Part shown: positions 1 through 4,620 of the stretch, piece after piece
Layout: the number at the start of each line of letters is the position of its first letter
Numbering within the stretch: the stretch's first letter is position 1
NCBI GenBank assembly: GCA_037131655.1
Contig: JBAXQP010000197.1
Span: forward strand, 1 to 5,150
Length of the DNA stretch: 5,150 nt
Direction of reading: 5' to 3'
Source: a bacterium
GTDB taxonomy: Bacteria > Armatimonadota > Fimbriimonadia > Fimbriimonadales > JBAXQP01
Translations under genes and position numbers: made by a program
The notes under the pieces: model-generated
Databases searched by the model: none
Told to the model about the DNA's origin: nothing
Seen by the model: the letters and a program-made list of their open reading frames with translations, nothing else

Positions 1-53
1 GACACCAGGTTCTCATCCTGGCAATCGGGGTTCGATTCCCCGTGAGGTCACCA
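1..53 (+). tRNA. tRNA-Glu (anticodon CTC), 5' part outside the window
   Basis: The 3' two thirds of a tRNA. The anticodon stem CCAGG/CCTGG (5-9 with 17-21) encloses the 7-nt loop TTCTCAT, with U33 at 11 and anticodon CTC at 12-14, which reads GAG (Glu). A 4-nt variable loop follows at 22-25. The T-arm is CGGGG (26-30), loop TTCGATT (31-37), CCCCG (38-42). The 3' acceptor strand is TGAGGTC (43-49), the discriminator A is at 50, and the encoded CCA is at 51-53. The D-arm and the 5' acceptor strand (expected GACCTCA) lie before position 1, so acceptor pairing cannot be tested here. The anticodon call rests on a perfect 5-bp stem. Confidence 0.93.
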
Positions 54-62
54 AATTAGGAC

Positions 63-476
63 TTAAGTCACCGTTCGCGGTGACTTTTTTATTAACTGAT
101 GAGATTGACTCAAAGTAGCAGTTCCAAAACCTTCAGAGCAACTAAAGTACAATCCATCAGGGAATATTAGGTCTTGTATGCCTTTCCGTACCTGTAAATC
201 GCCTAAGTTCCAGAACTGATCTGCGTTCGTTAAGAACATCACTGCACTATCTATAGTCTGCTCCTTATTGGCAACCTCACTGCCAGCGTCAATGCGCTGA
301 AGTTCTAAATCGCCAATGTCGTTTTGTATCTCGCGAAGCTTTTGATCTTTCATTTCATCGGTAAGTTTATTCTCGATGAATAGGTCAATCACTCGCGATT
401 TCTTCTGATGTAGCGCGTCCGGCGTTTTACTTGCCAGTTTATTTAGAACTTCCAGTACAGGGTCTTGATTTTTCAT
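63..476 (-). pseudogene. C-terminal remnant of a large serine recombinase
   Basis: 137 codons. The protein resembles the distal part of large serine integrases: a charged amphipathic coiled-coil-like stretch (about residues 25-72, LFIENKLTDEMKDQKLREIQ and onwards, the usual 'DLYxxGxIxxExF' pattern), then FWNLGDLQVRKGIQDLIFP with DGLYF (about 88-110), which matches the conserved 'FW..A....R..L..LIFPEGL.Y' tail. Large serine recombinases are usually about 450-600 residues. The N-terminal resolvase domain with the catalytic Ser and the zinc-ribbon domain are absent. An in-frame TAA lies four codons upstream of the ATG, and I found no zinc-ribbon-like residues in the minus-strand frames out to about 660. 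The last eight residues (KKSPRTVT) are encoded by the tRNA terminator hairpin, so the natural 3' end is probably lost. A TAAAAT hexamer six nt before the ATG means it could still be expressed, for instance as a small DNA-binding or interfering protein. The family call comes from motif memory, not a search. Confidence 0.72.
65..90 (+). terminator. Rho-independent terminator of tRNA-Glu
   Basis: A perfect stem AGTCACCG (66-73) and CGGTGACT (78-85) with loop TTCG, extended by A65-T86, runs into a T tract to position 90. It lies 12 nt after the tRNA CCA. The T tract exists only on the plus strand, so it should stop tRNA transcription but not transcription coming the other way. The minus-strand recombinase remnant ends inside this hairpin. 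Confidence 0.9.
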
Positions 477-482
477 ACCTTT

Positions 483-488
483 ATTTTA
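483..488 (-). promoter_or_regulatory. putative -10 box for the recombinase remnant
   Basis: On the minus strand TAAAAT is followed by exactly six nt (AAAGGT) and then ATG at 476, which would start the transcript at or next to the A of the ATG. No convincing -35 is visible 16-18 nt upstream. AAAGG lies one nt before the ATG, too close for a normal Shine-Dalgarno sequence. Confidence 0.45.
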
Positions 489-633
489 CTCTGCCTGGCA
501 CTGTATTCATAGCATTCCTGATCTGTTAATGCTCATGCCTTACCAAAAAATATTTTGTGTGCGCACTAAGTAAGAAGAATGAAAAAGCAAAAGAGAAGGT
601 AGGGGTCACTAATTCACCGGTTATTCACGCGGG

Positions 634-663
634 GCAAGTCGCACAGGTTCGTGTACGACATGC
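634..663. repeat. imperfect dyad 1 with TGTRCGAY half-sites
   Basis: Left arm GCAAGTCGCACA (634-645) and right arm TGTACGACATGC (652-663) are inverted copies matching at 10 of 12 positions, around a 6-nt centre (GGTTCG). The core half-site is TGTGCGAC on the minus strand and TGTACGAC on the plus strand. The same core recurs in the dyad at 681-705. This is typical of a protein-binding site for a dimer, either an operator or a recombinase site; the sequence does not decide which. Confidence 0.55.
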
Positions 664-680
664 ATTAGCTCCTATAGTCA

Positions 681-705
681 TCGCACATTATTCGACAATG
701 TACGA
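681..705. repeat. imperfect dyad 2 with the same half-sites
   Basis: TCGCACATT (681-689) and AATGTACGA (697-705) are inverted copies matching at 8 of 9 positions, around the 7-nt centre ATTCGAC. The cores TGTGCGAT (minus) and TGTACGAC (plus, 699-706) repeat those of the dyad at 634-663. The two also align as direct repeats: TCGCACA, then TTCG, then TGTACGAC in both, with 5 extra nt in this copy. Dyad centres are about 44 bp apart. Confidence 0.55.
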
Positions 706-712
706 CGCCTCA

Positions 713-739
713 ACATAAGCCTAATCATTAGGCTTATGT
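713..739. repeat. perfect 27-nt palindrome upstream of the Cys-rich protein gene
   Basis: Arms ACATAAGCCTAAT (713-725) and ATTAGGCTTATGT (727-739) are exact reverse complements around a single C at 726. Neither strand has a T tract after it, so it is not a normal intrinsic terminator. Its right arm covers the place where a -35 for the TATAAT at 752-757 would sit, which suits a repressor operator. No sequence-similar partner copy is seen in the window. Confidence 0.7.
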
Positions 740-751
740 GATTAAATATTG

Positions 752-757
752 TATAAT
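752..757 (+). promoter_or_regulatory. -10 box (TATAAT) of the Cys-rich protein gene
   Basis: Exact consensus TATAAT. The expected transcription start is about 764-766. That excludes the ATG at 760, which would start inside or upstream of the transcript, and favours the ATG at 766 on a leaderless mRNA. No good -35 is seen; the palindrome at 713-739 fills that place. Confidence 0.65.
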
Positions 758-765
758 AAATGCAT

Positions 766-1146
766 ATGGAATTCCCTCAAGACAAGTTTAAGCCAAAGAA
801 AGACCGATATGCGAAATCACGCGGTGGTCCGTCAAAGTTTCTGTATATTGCATGCGGTAACTGTGAAGAGCCAGCGATGGTCTATCAAAAAGACGGCCCG
901 GGCAGGCTGTTACGCTGCTATGCGGATCGAATAGTATGGCCGCCAGAGCTTGTTGAAGAGCGAGCAGAACTGACAGCTGCGACTGTCAAAGAAGTTGGTT
1001 CACTTGCATGCGCTGCGTGCGCTAATGTGCTTGCCAACCCAATGGTTTATGAACCCGAGAATCGTGCAGCTTACAGAATCATCCCTGGTTCTATACATGC
1101 CTACCGTAGCCCTGAGCAAGCTGAAGCTCGATCTCAAGAGCAATAA
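766..1146 (+). CDS. small Cys-rich, probable zinc-binding protein of unknown function
   Basis: About 126 residues, soluble, with no signal peptide or membrane segment. Two CxxC pairs (CGNC at residues 30-33, CAAC at 82-85, numbered from the chosen Met) are about 50 residues apart and could form one zinc ribbon; a further Cys is at 51. After the first pair comes YQKDGPGRL and then RCYADRI, and after the second a run ending YRIIPGSIHAYRS. The C-terminus is hydrophilic (Glu, Gln, Ser). I have an impression of similar 'CxxC...YQKDGPGxLxRxYxDRI' hypothetical proteins in small-genome uncultured bacteria but cannot name a family. The start at 766 is preferred because TATAAT ends at 757; an in-frame ATG at 760 would add Met-His. 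No Shine-Dalgarno is present. Its TAA abuts the TAA of the convergent kinase gene with no base between. Function unknown; nucleic-acid binding is only a guess from the zinc ribbon. Confidence 0.8.
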   Translation: MEFPQDKFKPKKDRYAKSRGGPSKFLYIACGNCEEPAMVYQKDGPGRLLRCYADRIVWPPELVEERAELTAATVKEVGSLACAACANVLANPMVYEPENRAAYRIIPGSIHAYRSPEQAEARSQEQ

Positions 1147-1791
1147 TTATCGCGCGACAACCTGTTGTATGACGTCGAGAATATCATGTGCAGCTTCGGA
1201 CGCAGCACCTTCGGCGTTGACTATACTTACGTCAATATCAGAATGATTGAAGCCTGCCATCGCCAATGATCCAAGTTCTCTAGCTCCAGCCTCAAGCCTC
1301 CCATCTAAATTCCGGCCGCTTGATTCGATTCGTCCACGCCATATTTCCAGTGAAGGCGGATATATGTATAAGTTAAGCGTGTCGTACTCAGGGCGCTGGA
1401 GTGCATCTACCGTCTTTAGGGGGTAGTCGAGTATAGGCAGGTTGCCCCTGCTCAGCGGGGATGTAATTCCTTGTAAAGGTGTGCCATAGCGCACTCCGTA
1501 AAGACCATTCACGACTATAAATTCGCCCTGCGCCTGCATAGTGTCGAACTCAGAATCAGAGACACTTATTTTGTCAGTCTCGTTAGACCGGTTCGGCCTT
1601 GTAATGATTGGCTTTACATATTCGAATGTAGTGTCTGTTGCCTGGGCGTTTAGCTCTTGAATTAACGTAGACTTACCCGTTGCTGATGGCCCGAGCAACA
1701 ATACAAATAGTCGACTCTTCGTAAGATTACGTTGTCGTGTCTTATTTATCTCTGCTTGCCGGTGGCTAGCTGAAAATGCGAATTCACTCAT
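1147..1791 (-). CDS. guanylate-kinase-like nucleotide kinase with altered base pocket
   Basis: 214 residues, close to the usual length of about 200 for Gmk plus a basic N-terminal extension of about 25. The P-loop GPSATGKS is at 34-41. A GMP-binding-region homologue follows: TRPNRSNETD (64-73), then GEFIVVNGLYGVRYGTP (89-105), aligning with Gmk 'TRxPRxGExxG' and 'GEFLE.A.VFGNYYGT'. A lid-like Arg-rich stretch (WRGRIESSGRNLDGR, 151-165) follows. Family members transfer a phosphate from ATP to GMP. Here the Gmk Glu that reads guanine (the 'FLE' Glu) aligns with Val93, and the first Tyr of 'YYGT' with Arg101, so the acceptor may not be GMP. Last gene of the cluster. Its ATG overlaps the pyrF stop by one base (TAATG), with AAGG seven nt upstream, implying translational coupling. 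The fold is confident; the substrate is open. Confidence 0.88.
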   Translation of the reverse strand: MSEFAFSASHRQAEINKTRQRNLTKSRLFVLLLGPSATGKSTLIQELNAQATDTTFEYVKPIITRPNRSNETDKISVSDSEFDTMQAQGEFIVVNGLYGVRYGTPLQGITSPLSRGNLPILDYPLKTVDALQRPEYDTLNLYIYPPSLEIWRGRIESSGRNLDGRLEAGARELGSLAMAGFNHSDIDVSIVNAEGAASEAAHDILDVIQQVVAR

Positions 1792-2681
1792 TATGCTGCC
1801 TTGACTAGATTGATACTCGTGCGCAAATCTTGAATTGAGCGTCGAGATGCTTCTTGTAGTGTCTCTTCGGCATTTCTTTCAGGGTACAGTATCGCACGCG
1901 ATGCACTGATCATAAGACCATAGCCATTTGAATCGAGACACATTGGTACGCTCTCTTCCAGGCTGCCACCTTGCGTGCCAACGCCTGCCAGCAGAATAGG
2001 CATGTCGCCGACAATTTCGCGTACTCCTATAAGATTCTCTTTATGTGTAGCACTTAATACTGGAAGAATGTTTCCGTTATAGTTCCAAGAGTCCATGCTT
2101 TCTCGTAGAATATGCCTCCACAATGGATTACCGTCAGCGAGCGTCAGGCCTTGGACTTCTTGGGCCGACGGGTTAGAGGTATTAACGCAAAGTACGACAA
2201 GCTTGTCCTTCCATTTCACGAATGGCTCGATGGCGTCGAAACCCATATACGGGTTCAGGAGCACTGCGTCAGCATCAAGCTCTCCGAATATTTCTTCAGC
2301 AATTTTGTCAGCCGTGTGGCCTACATCCGCAAACTTGCCATCACACACGCGAAGAACATTGGGATGATTTGCTTTTATGTAATCAAAAGTACCGGCTAGG
2401 GCGCGTCGTCCTAATTCACCCTGGAAGAAATTCGAGTTTACTTTAAAATCCACTGCATATTCTGCCGTGGCATCTATGACCTGCTGATTAAAAAGAAGCA
2501 TGCCATCTGCTAAGTTACTTCTACCGCCTACTTCATCCCAGATCTCTTCAGGAATTTTGTTGACGTCAGGATCAATGCCGACGCCGGCCATGGAATCAAT
2601 TTCTAGCCATCGATTACGAATTTTCTCAACGCCACTAGCTGCAGGTGCGTAATAGAGGTCTCCATAACCTAGTCGTTCCAT
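1791..2681 (-). CDS. pyrF: orotidine 5'-phosphate decarboxylase, PyrF subfamily 2 type
   Basis: 296 residues, slightly longer than the usual 270-280 of this subfamily because of about 30 N-terminal residues. Converts OMP to UMP, the last step of de novo UMP synthesis, in the cytosol. The expected elements occur in order: VGIDPD with Asp37, DFKVN with Lys80, the DxKxxD signature DGKFADVGHTA (Asp114, Lys116, Asp119), NPYMGFDAIEPF (143-154), TSNPSAQEVQ (168-177), a GVGTQGGS phosphate loop (233-240) and SASR with Arg262. All catalytic positions I can recognise are kept, so this looks like a working enzyme. The ATG lies two nt after the TAA of the upstream GCH II homologue, with GAGGAA five nt before the ATG. 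No other de novo pyrimidine gene is in the window. Its position between three divergent nucleotide enzymes suggests it supplies UMP to them, or works on a related carboxylated substrate. Confidence 0.95.
   Translation of the reverse strand: MERLGYGDLYYAPAASGVEKIRNRWLEIDSMAGVGIDPDVNKIPEEIWDEVGGRSNLADGMLLFNQQVIDATAEYAVDFKVNSNFFQGELGRRALAGTFDYIKANHPNVLRVCDGKFADVGHTADKIAEEIFGELDADAVLLNPYMGFDAIEPFVKWKDKLVVLCVNTSNPSAQEVQGLTLADGNPLWRHILRESMDSWNYNGNILPVLSATHKENLIGVREIVGDMPILLAGVGTQGGSLEESVPMCLDSNGYGLMISASRAILYPERNAEETLQEASRRSIQDLRTSINLVKAA
1799..1802 (-). promoter_or_regulatory. Shine-Dalgarno of the kinase gene inside pyrF
   Basis: AAGG on the minus strand, seven nt before the ATG at 1791, within the last codons of pyrF. 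Together with the TAATG overlap it supports this start and re-initiation after pyrF. Confidence 0.5.
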
Positions 2682-2683
2682 GC

Positions 2684-3895
2684 TTATTCCTCATCCTTGC
2701 CGTAATAGATGTCGCCGTGTCGGTGCTTGGCTTCAATGTGGTGTAAAGCTCCACGTGCGCCAGTGGTGTTAGTTGCTCGACGCGTAACATTAATTCCGCC
2801 GACTGCTAAGCCCTCAGCTTTCAAACGGTTATCTGTTTGCAGAATGATTGACTCAACGCCTATCATGCCTAAGAGTTTACCAGCGCCCTCATAAGTGCGA
2901 ATATCAAACTCCGCGCCCAAGATTAATTGGGCGGCGGTGATTGTGTCAACTGCTTGAAGGCTATCGTGGTTAGTGGCAACTTTGATACCGCGCTTTAAGC
3001 CCTCTGTCTCCATTTTAGTTGCCGCGCCGAAGCCTCTTCCATCTTGAGAAGGGATATGAATTACAGCGCCATTTCCTAGCTCTTGGATATCCGTAAGTGC
3101 AGTATGCAACTGCTCACGACAATCACATCCTCTATCATCGTAAATTTGACCGATATCACAGCCTGAATCAATTCTTACGAGAAGGTCTTTGCCTGACATT
3201 TTCTCGATGCGTTGAGGGGTAAAAATTTCGTAATATTTCCACGGGTCATTATCGAGAACTAGGCCGTACGAATGTACTTCGCCGCCTGCAAAAGGATATC
3301 TGCGAGCATGCACGGTTTGCAGCATACTGGTTTTGAGAGAGGCATCTTCTTTTTCTGACGGCTTGCTAAGTGTGAGGCTAACTTCTGGCTCGTGCAGTCC
3401 GGTGACCGCAATAATTTTCTCTAAGTGCTCAGAAGATTTAGTGCGATCCTGGGTAGGAGTAATGCTGCGAGGATAATATGCCATGCCCGTGTTGCAGTGG
3501 CGGATTAGAACGTGTTCTCTATCGCCTATGAACTGGCTCATCAACTGCTCATACCCAGGGTGCTCAGGTGGCGTTAATTTGTAGCTAGCTTCGTCAACCT
3601 CAAGCAATGAAACCGGAAGCTTAGGGTTATTGAAAGCTTCTTGAGGCGTCGTATTTACGTAAAGTATCTGGAAGTAGGAAAAGCTTTCTCCGTCATCCAC
3701 CTCAACAGGACTCATCCATACATCTTTATCTTCGTCTAAGTCCAGCTGGCAACCATAGAAGTGCGTCACGCCTTGATCTTGTAATAACACGAGGCGGCTT
3801 AAAGATTCACGATAGGTATCGTTAATTGCGGGAGCGCCAGGAATTGGATGTTCATCAAATTCAGCAATCCCAGGAAGGAAAACCTCGCTACTCAT
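2684..3895 (-). CDS. GTP cyclohydrolase II homologue with a long unknown N-terminal region
   Basis: 403 residues; ordinary RibA is about 200. Residues about 195-400 match GTP cyclohydrolase II: VRIDSGCDIGQ, then CDCREQLHTAL, giving the zinc ligands Cys246, Cys257 and Cys259 with the exact C-x10-C-x-C spacing, then SQDGRGFG (283-290), DIR (331-333, aligning with the catalytic Asp and nucleophilic Arg of E. coli RibA), TDNRLKAEGL (354-363) and GINVTRR. GCH II opens GTP at C8. At the place of the catalytic Tyr (E. coli Tyr105) I align Glu298, and the usual RQEGR reads SQDGR, so product or substrate may differ. Residues 1-195 are not a DHBP synthase (RibB) domain and I do not recognise them. Alternatives: the URC1-type GCH II homologue of uracil catabolism, also N-terminally extended, though its loop reads differently from memory. 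No riboflavin gene adjoins. It has its own extended -10 promoter and no Shine-Dalgarno, so the mRNA is probably leaderless. Confidence 0.85.
   Translation of the reverse strand: MSSEVFLPGIAEFDEHPIPGAPAINDTYRESLSRLVLLQDQGVTHFYGCQLDLDEDKDVWMSPVEVDDGESFSYFQILYVNTTPQEAFNNPKLPVSLLEVDEASYKLTPPEHPGYEQLMSQFIGDREHVLIRHCNTGMAYYPRSITPTQDRTKSSEHLEKIIAVTGLHEPEVSLTLSKPSEKEDASLKTSMLQTVHARRYPFAGGEVHSYGLVLDNDPWKYYEIFTPQRIEKMSGKDLLVRIDSGCDIGQIYDDRGCDCREQLHTALTDIQELGNGAVIHIPSQDGRGFGAATKMETEGLKRGIKVATNHDSLQAVDTITAAQLILGAEFDIRTYEGAGKLLGMIGVESIILQTDNRLKAEGLAVGGINVTRRATNTTGARGALHHIEAKHRHGDIYYGKDEE
2687..2692 (-). promoter_or_regulatory. Shine-Dalgarno of pyrF
   Basis: GAGGAA on the minus strand, five nt before the ATG at 2681, made of the last two codons (Glu-Glu) of the upstream gene. 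The clearest Shine-Dalgarno in the window, and it fixes the pyrF start. Confidence 0.7.
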
Positions 3896-3901
3896 GACTA
3901 A

Positions 3902-3930
3902 TTTATAACATATTAGAGTGTGTAATGCAA
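3902..3930 (-). promoter_or_regulatory. promoter of the GCH II homologue (-35 TTGCAT, extended -10 TATAAA)
   Basis: On the minus strand, TTGCAT (3930-3925), a 17-nt spacer ending in TGT, then TATAAA (3907-3902): a near-consensus sigma70-type promoter with an extended TGn -10. Six nt (TTAGTC) separate it from the ATG at 3895, placing the start at the ATG itself. It fills the 39-nt gap after the TS-like gene, so this gene and those after it can be transcribed independently. Confidence 0.72.
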
Positions 3931-3934
3931 GGAT

Positions 3935-4567
3935 TTAACCTTGTAATTGTGTCTGGAGCAATTGAATTTTCTCAGAATCTTTCAGATGTAAGTGGCACGA
4001 GTCTAAGAAATGATAATAGTTACCAACCGGTCTGCCTATTCGTTCAGCTATGTAATGTTGCAAGGAGATAAATTCAAGCATGTTCATCAATAATTTTTTA
4101 TATGCATCTGAGGAGTTAGCGTGAACGTGCAACTCCAGCTTTCCATGCTTAATGCGCGCCCAGATTATTTGGGTGCAAGGCGAAACTTTTTGACCTTGAT
4201 CAATGTTTTTATCCCACATTGATATCTGCGCTTCACCGACTGGGCGTTCTGCATTTAGATTTGCAATCAAGAACTCTATTTGTGAATTTGGCTCGTCAAA
4301 GGCACGATGGTAGTAAAGTTTTGTCCAATCATGAACGACACTGTCTTCGTTCTCGCCTGTATAGATGTATCTATTGATTACATCTAGGTCGGCTTGTGCC
4401 GTTGGGAATCGTGCGTCCGCCTCTATGACCTGGGGGTCAGTAATTTCTATGAGCGTAGTTTCATCACGCAGGTACTTTTCATTACCTGTAGCATCGCCTT
4501 CTTCAAGAAGAGCCGTAAATGTGCTGATCCAAGCTTCGTTTGCAGTTGTTGCAGTAATATTAATCAT
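3935..4567 (-). CDS. thymidylate-synthase-fold protein, possible pyrimidine C5 methyl- or hydroxymethyltransferase
   Basis: 210 residues, shorter than the about 264 of ThyA. The N-terminus (NEAWISTFTALLEEGD, 10-25) and core match the TS fold: QIEFLIANL (96-104), ISMWDKN (115-121), SPCTQIIWARIKHGKLELHV (129-148) with the likely nucleophile Cys131, SSDAYKKLLMNM (152-163), and SCHLH (190-194) in place of the TS GDxHxY. Family members alkylate C5 of dUMP, dCMP, UMP or CMP using methylene-tetrahydrofolate. Asn162 aligns with E. coli Asn177, which reads uracil; dCMP hydroxymethylases have Asp there. However, the phosphate-binding Arg166 position is Asn151, and only one Arg remains in the usual 'SRR' loop, so phosphate contacts are changed. 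It may act on a ribonucleotide, as PolB- or MilA-type enzymes do, or on a nucleoside. First gene of the cluster, 39 nt before the GCH II homologue. No Shine-Dalgarno; an extended -10 ends six nt before the ATG. Confidence 0.82.
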   Translation of the reverse strand: MINITATTANEAWISTFTALLEEGDATGNEKYLRDETTLIEITDPQVIEADARFPTAQADLDVINRYIYTGENEDSVVHDWTKLYYHRAFDEPNSQIEFLIANLNAERPVGEAQISMWDKNIDQGQKVSPCTQIIWARIKHGKLELHVHANSSDAYKKLLMNMLEFISLQHYIAERIGRPVGNYYHFLDSCHLHLKDSEKIQLLQTQLQG

Positions 4568-4573
4568 TTAGGT

Positions 4574-4582
4574 ATTTTATCA
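4574..4582 (-). promoter_or_regulatory. extended -10 promoter of the TS-like gene
   Basis: On the minus strand TGA directly precedes TAAAAT (TGn plus -10), followed by exactly six nt (ACCTAA) and the ATG at 4567. No strong -35 is found 17 nt upstream (AAATCT), which an extended -10 can tolerate. Predicts a leaderless transcript. Confidence 0.55.
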
Positions 4583-4605
4583 CGTTCTAACAGATAAGAT
4601 TTGCA

Positions 4606-4614
4606 TGATACCAT
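4606..4614 (+). promoter_or_regulatory. possible extended -10 of the THEP1-like gene
   Basis: TGA followed by TACCAT (4 of 6 to consensus), then six nt (GAGTAG) and the ATG at 4621. Weaker than the others, but the spacing is the same. It sits in the 53-nt divergent region, whose other end carries the -10 of the TS-like gene, so the two promoters overlap back to back and could be co-regulated. Confidence 0.4.
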
Positions 4615-4620
4615 GAGTAG

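Larger units (their letters stand above)
477..759. other. intergenic region with clustered dyads
   Basis: I found no gene in these 283 nt on either strand; all frames are broken by stops. It holds the remnant's putative -10 at the left end, a purine-rich tract (about 569-605), two imperfect inverted repeats sharing a half-site (634-663 and 681-705), a perfect palindrome (713-739), and the -10 of the downstream plus-strand gene. The symmetry elements concentrate in the right-hand 130 nt, towards the plus-strand promoter. Confidence 0.6.

Noticed and set aside
646..660. LexA/SOS box around GTTCGTGTACGAC
   Set aside because: The orientation is wrong: an SOS box of the CGAAC-N4-GTTCG type would need CGAAC on the left, and the symmetry belongs to the TGTRCGAY dyad instead.
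634..739. CRISPR array
   Set aside because: Only two imperfect repeats of unequal length plus an unrelated palindrome; no regular repeat-spacer unit and no cas gene.
749..1246. Alternative plus-strand frames around the Cys-rich gene (749-934 and 995-1246)
   Set aside because: They are out of frame with the CxxC-bearing protein, have low-complexity composition, and the second runs antisense into the kinase gene.
2095..2446. Overlapping plus-strand open frames opposite pyrF, and similar ones at 2709-2894 and 4365-4597
   Set aside because: They lie wholly or mostly antisense to well-supported genes, have no family-like motifs, and lack promoters or Shine-Dalgarno sequences.
2684..3895. Standard bifunctional RibBA riboflavin enzyme
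   Set aside because: The N-terminal half lacks recognisable DHBP synthase motifs, the catalytic Tyr position is changed, and no ribE, ribH or ribD gene is nearby.
3896..3934. FMN riboswitch before the GCH II homologue
   Set aside because: The gap is 39 nt, far shorter than an FMN aptamer, and is filled by a promoter.
3928..3943. Short hairpin CAAGG/CCTTG at the end of the TS-like gene as a terminator
   Set aside because: Only five base pairs, with no T tract on either strand, and it overlaps the -35 of the next gene.
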